DNA from: Linepithema humile
Taxonomy: Eukaryota > Arthropoda > Insecta > Hymenoptera > Formicidae
Direction: 5' to 3'
Assembly: GCF_040581485.1 (NCBI RefSeq)
Contig: NC_090128.1
Coordinates: forward strand, 7,440,001 to 7,504,000
DNA: 64,000 bases
The translations under genes and the position numbers were made by a program. Under the pieces are notes generated by a model. That model did not search any database, was not told where the DNA came from, and was given only the letters and a program-made list of their open reading frames with translations. Positions 61,082 through 64,000 of this stretch are shown here, one piece after another. Numbering within the stretch: position 1 is the first letter of the stretch; each line of letters begins with the position of its first letter.

Positions 61082-64000
61082 TTCATTTCTTTCTCGAAAA
61101 TGTTTTTTTTTTAATACTAGACAACTTCTTTATAATATAATGATAAATTCTACACTGTAGAATAATTTTCTCTCTGATTTAAATCCTTCAAAAACTACTT
61201 TGTGTTGCCATAGAATATTTTTTGTAGTATAATTTCTCATACAAAATAAATTCTAATTAAAAAAAAACTTTAAAAACTATAAAATAATTTTTATCTATAA
61301 TTATAATTTTCACAATTTTTATTTTAGATCCGGTGTGATCACTACGCGGACCGCGCTCGACCGCGAGCAATACGAAATCTACAAAATTGTGCTGGGTGTC
61401 ACGGATCAGGCGACGCCACCCTCGGCGCGGCTTAGCGCGAACGCGACCGTAGTGGTGCATGTGCTGGACGATAACGATAATTATCCGCAGTTCACCGAGC
61501 GCACGTACACGGCGTTTGTGCCAGAGGACTTAGACTACGCGATGAACCCGATAGTAGCTCGTATCCGTGCGACGGATGCGGACACCGGCGCGAACGCGGC
61601 CATTCGCTACGCGATTATCGGCGGCAACACGCAGAACACCTTCTCCATCGACTCGATGAGCGGCGATGTCACTTTGGTGAAGCCACTCGATTACGAATCC
61701 AACAAGAATTATAAGATCGTTATACGCGCCCAGGACAGCGGCCTGCCCGCTCGATCGAACACCACTCAGTTGCTGGTGACGGTCAAGGACATAAACGACA
61801 ACGTGCCGAGGTTCTACACCAGTCATTTTCAAGAATCGGTGTCGGAGAATGTGCCACTAGGATACTCGGTGCTGAAGGTGCAGGCGTACGACGCCGATGA
61901 GGGCAATAACGCGCTCGTTAAGTACACCATCGGTCCACGAGATTTCACTGGCGCCTCCACGGAGAACTTTCCCATCACCGTAAACACCGAGACTGGCTGG
62001 ATCTACACGACGAAGCATTTAGATCGCGAACTGTGCTCAAGGTACTGCATTAAGTCACGTTTATTAAATCAGAAAGATTATTTTGTCAGGAAAAGTGGAG
62101 TAAAATAATTTTTGAAAATGAAGAATATAAAATATGTAACACTCAAAACAAAAAATAAAAATAACATATGTATACTAATGCTAAAGTTTCATGATAAATT
62201 TTTTGATGAATTTAGAGTCCGTTTTTTTTTTTTTTTTTTGGCTTTTCTCGAAACATTTAGTTAATTTAATAAATATTAACATATTTAAATTAATGTAATT
62301 TGTTAAATATTATTTGCTGTGTTAATTTTAGATATCAGTTTACCGTAATTGCGACGGATTCCGGCACGGCACCAAAATCCGCGAGCGCCACAGTGATTCT
62401 CACAGTGAACGACGTGAACGACAACGATCCTTACTTTGAGTCAAAAAACTACGAGGCCGCGGTGTCCGAGGACGATCCGCCAGGCACCCCAGTCGCTTCG
62501 GTGATCGCCACTGATCCCGACGAAGACGCCCGGATTCATTATGAAATCACAGGTGGAAACACGCGCGGGCGCTTCTCCATCACGTCGCACAACGGTCACG
62601 GCTTGATCACCATCGCGCAGCCGCTCGACTACAAGCAAGAGAAGCGATTTGTGCTGACGGTGACAGCCTCGGACAGCGGTGGGCGAACCGACACCGCTCT
62701 CATCTATGTCAACGTGTCGGACGCGAACAACTTCTCGCCGGTATTCGAGAACGCTCCGTATTCCGTCTCCGTTTTCGAGGACGCGCCGATTGGCATGACG
62801 GTGCTGGTGGTAAGCGCCACCGACTCCGACGTCGGCAAGAACGCCCAGATCACCTACAGCCTGGCCACCGACAGCGACGAGCAGACGGTCAGCGAATTCA
62901 CCATTAATTCGCAGACTGGTGCGATTACTACGACAAAGACACTCGATCGCGAACTGGTACCCTCGTACTTGTTGACGGTAACCGCCAGGGACGGCGGAAT
63001 GCCGCCGCTGTCGGATACCACTGACGTGGAGATTTCTGTCACGGACGTGAACGACAACGCACCTGTCTTCAAGGCATCGCAGTATCAAGGCTCGATTCCC
63101 GAGGACGTCTTGGTGGGCACCAGTGTGCTCAGAGTCGCGGCGACCGACGCGGATGTTGATCTCAATGGTCGAGTGAGTGTAATCTTTATATTAAAAAAAA
63201 AAAAAGCGCTAAATGATGTAATTTAAAAGTTCGCAGAATTGTAAATAAATAAGCGCCGACATATCAATTGTCGCTAATAATTATAAATTAGTTTCACTTT
63301 GCCAACAATAATATCAGAAATTTTTATTTTCAATAAATTACAGATAAATCAGAAATTTATATAAAATTTGTTTTACATAATATAAAACATTCTTTATGAT
63401 GGTTTTAATATTTCTAGGTAAGATACGCTTTAGATGACAATGGCGACGGCGCATTCGCGATCGATTCGATGACTGGCATCATTAGAACTGCAAAAGCTTT
63501 GGATCGAGAATCAGTGGCGCGTTACGTATTGAAAGCTGCCGCCATAGATCGCGGTTCACCAGCGCTTTCATCCATCGTACCTGTCACCATTAAGATCGAG
63601 GATATCAACGACTCGCCGCCCGCTTTCGAGAACGACAAGATTATTCTCTACATCGCCGAGAACTCGCCGATTGGCTCGACCGTCGGTGAGATCTACGCTC
63701 ACGATCCGGACGAAGGGGTGAACGCGGTGGTGCAATACAGCATCATCGGCGGCGAGGATTCCAACAGCTTCACCCTAAATATTCGCCAGGGATCCGATCG
63801 AGCGGAGCTCATCACTCTCGAAGAACTCGACTACGAGTCGCCGAAGAAGAAGTTTGAACTGGTGGTGCGCGCCGCGTCGCCGCCGCTGCGCTCCGACGCG
63901 ATGGTGCAGATTTTGGTGACCGACGTGAACGACAACGCGCCGGTGCTGAAAGACTTTCAGATCATCTTCAATAATTTCAAAGACTTTTTCCCGATCGCGC
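59362..64000 (+). CDS. stan: Starry night/flamingo (CELSR) seven-pass cadherin, N-terminal part, runs off the window
   Basis: Exons: 59362-59807, 59996-60557, 60736-61013, 61328-62041, 62332-63172, 63418-64000 (open at the edge). Junction phases (2,0,2,2,0) are consistent; 1,141 residues are visible. The ATG lies in GCCACCATGG. A signal peptide (core near 7-17) precedes a divergent N-terminal region to about residue 245. Eight cadherin repeats follow, each closing with a DxNDN-type calcium motif in order: DVNDHAP, DDNDNYP, DINDNVP, DVNDNDP, DANNFSP, DVNDNAP, DINDSPP, DVNDNAP. A ninth repeat then starts with LKDFQIIFNN, a sequence diagnostic of CELSR. The EGF/laminin-G, GAIN and seven-pass parts must lie beyond 64,000. 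Family role: homophilic adhesion at the apical junction in planar cell polarity, and axon/dendrite patterning. Introns are 178-314 bp. Confidence 0.95.
59996..60557 (+). CDS. stan: stan coding exon 2 (cadherin repeat 1, first part)
   Basis: Acceptor ATTTACAG, donor TTCCGG|GTGAGT. Includes the pre-cadherin region and FVYMLTARDPEHGALRYSM, then FALDPVTGNVTTRARLDREN, typical cadherin strands. The first 11 codons precede the first start-like codon. Confidence 0.9.
60736..61013 (+). CDS. stan: stan coding exon 3 (cadherin repeats 1-2)
   Basis: Acceptor TTGTTGCAG, donor CCCAG|GTTTGT. Encodes VNVIDVNDHAPNF and the start of repeat 2 (VKATDQDIGRNAEVEYSI). A CA repeat begins 12 nt past the donor. Confidence 0.92.
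61027..61078. repeat. (CA)n microsatellite in stan intron 3
   Basis: About 26 uninterrupted CA units starting 13 nt after the exon 3 boundary at the GTTTGT donor. Confidence 0.97.
61328..62041 (+). CDS. stan: stan coding exon 4 (cadherin repeats 2-4)
   Basis: Acceptor TTATTTTAG, donor TCAAG|GTACTG. Encodes TALDREQYEIYKIVLGVTDQ, DDNDNYP, DADTGANAAIRYAI, DINDNVP and the first strands of repeat 4. Confidence 0.95.
62332..63172 (+). CDS. stan: stan coding exon 5 (cadherin repeats 4-7)
   Basis: Acceptor TAATTTTAG, donor GGTCGA|GTGAGT. Encodes DVNDNDP, DANNFSP and DVNDNAP linkers. DANNFSP lacks the second Asp of the usual DxNDN calcium motif, so one linker may be weakened. Confidence 0.95.
63418..64000 (+). 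CDS. stan: stan coding exon 6 (cadherin repeats 7-9, partial)
   Basis: Acceptor TATTTCTAG. Open in frame to the last base. Encodes DINDSPP, DVNDNAP and LKDFQIIFNNFKDFFP, the CELSR-type entry into repeat 9. Confidence 0.93.

Noticed and set aside
1..64000. Search by eye for tRNA, rRNA, snRNA and CRISPR features
   Set aside because: No tRNA-like arms with A/B boxes, no rRNA-like sequence and no spaced direct-repeat array seen. A covariance-model search would be needed to exclude small RNAs.

Overview
The window is nuclear DNA of an insect, most likely a hymenopteran and plausibly an ant. The organism call is inference. It rests on short phase-consistent GT-AG introns beside one very large intron, an AT-rich background broken by CpG-dense islands, and a fold-back element with TACAGGGTGT-type ends like those common in ant genomes. 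Three protein-coding genes can be assembled exon by exon, with splice phases agreeing at every junction.

Layout. (1) 1-10.3 kb has no intact gene. It holds a decayed three-copy tandem array whose units (about 2.40-2.84, 3.36-3.80 and 6.44-6.87 kb) each end in remnants of an EGF domain with EGFR-ligand-like cysteine spacing, plus a fold-back MITE at 8.87-9.33 kb. (2) 10,316-40,138, minus strand: a PLXDC1/2 (TEM7 family) type I membrane protein of 630 residues in eight coding exons. Signal-peptide exon 1 lies 25.6 kb upstream of exon 2, and a 69-nt last exon encodes the conserved cytoplasmic tail. (3) 42,022-46,711, minus strand: an orthologue of CFAP69, an armadillo-type ciliary/flagellar protein, 962 residues in ten exons. 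(4) 59,362 to the window edge, plus strand: the N-terminal half of the ectodomain of starry night/flamingo (CELSR). It has a signal peptide, a divergent N-terminal region, eight complete cadherin repeats and the start of a ninth. A candidate 5' UTR exon for it ends at 48,884.

The rest. Exon-like segments on the plus strand at 34,552-34,639 and 34,947-34,987, inside PLXDC intron 1, suggest an antisense or nested transcript. Three separate loci carry short tandem duplications with periods of roughly 140-160 bp. CA/TG microsatellites sit directly beside two splice donors. The stan leader has two upstream ORFs, the second ending 8 nt before a strong initiation context.

The three genes are not an obvious functional unit: PLXDC (matrix and neurovascular contact), CFAP69 (cilium/flagellum) and stan (planar cell polarity and neurite patterning). 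CFAP69 and stan are divergently transcribed. PLXDC follows CFAP69 on the same strand after 1.9 kb.
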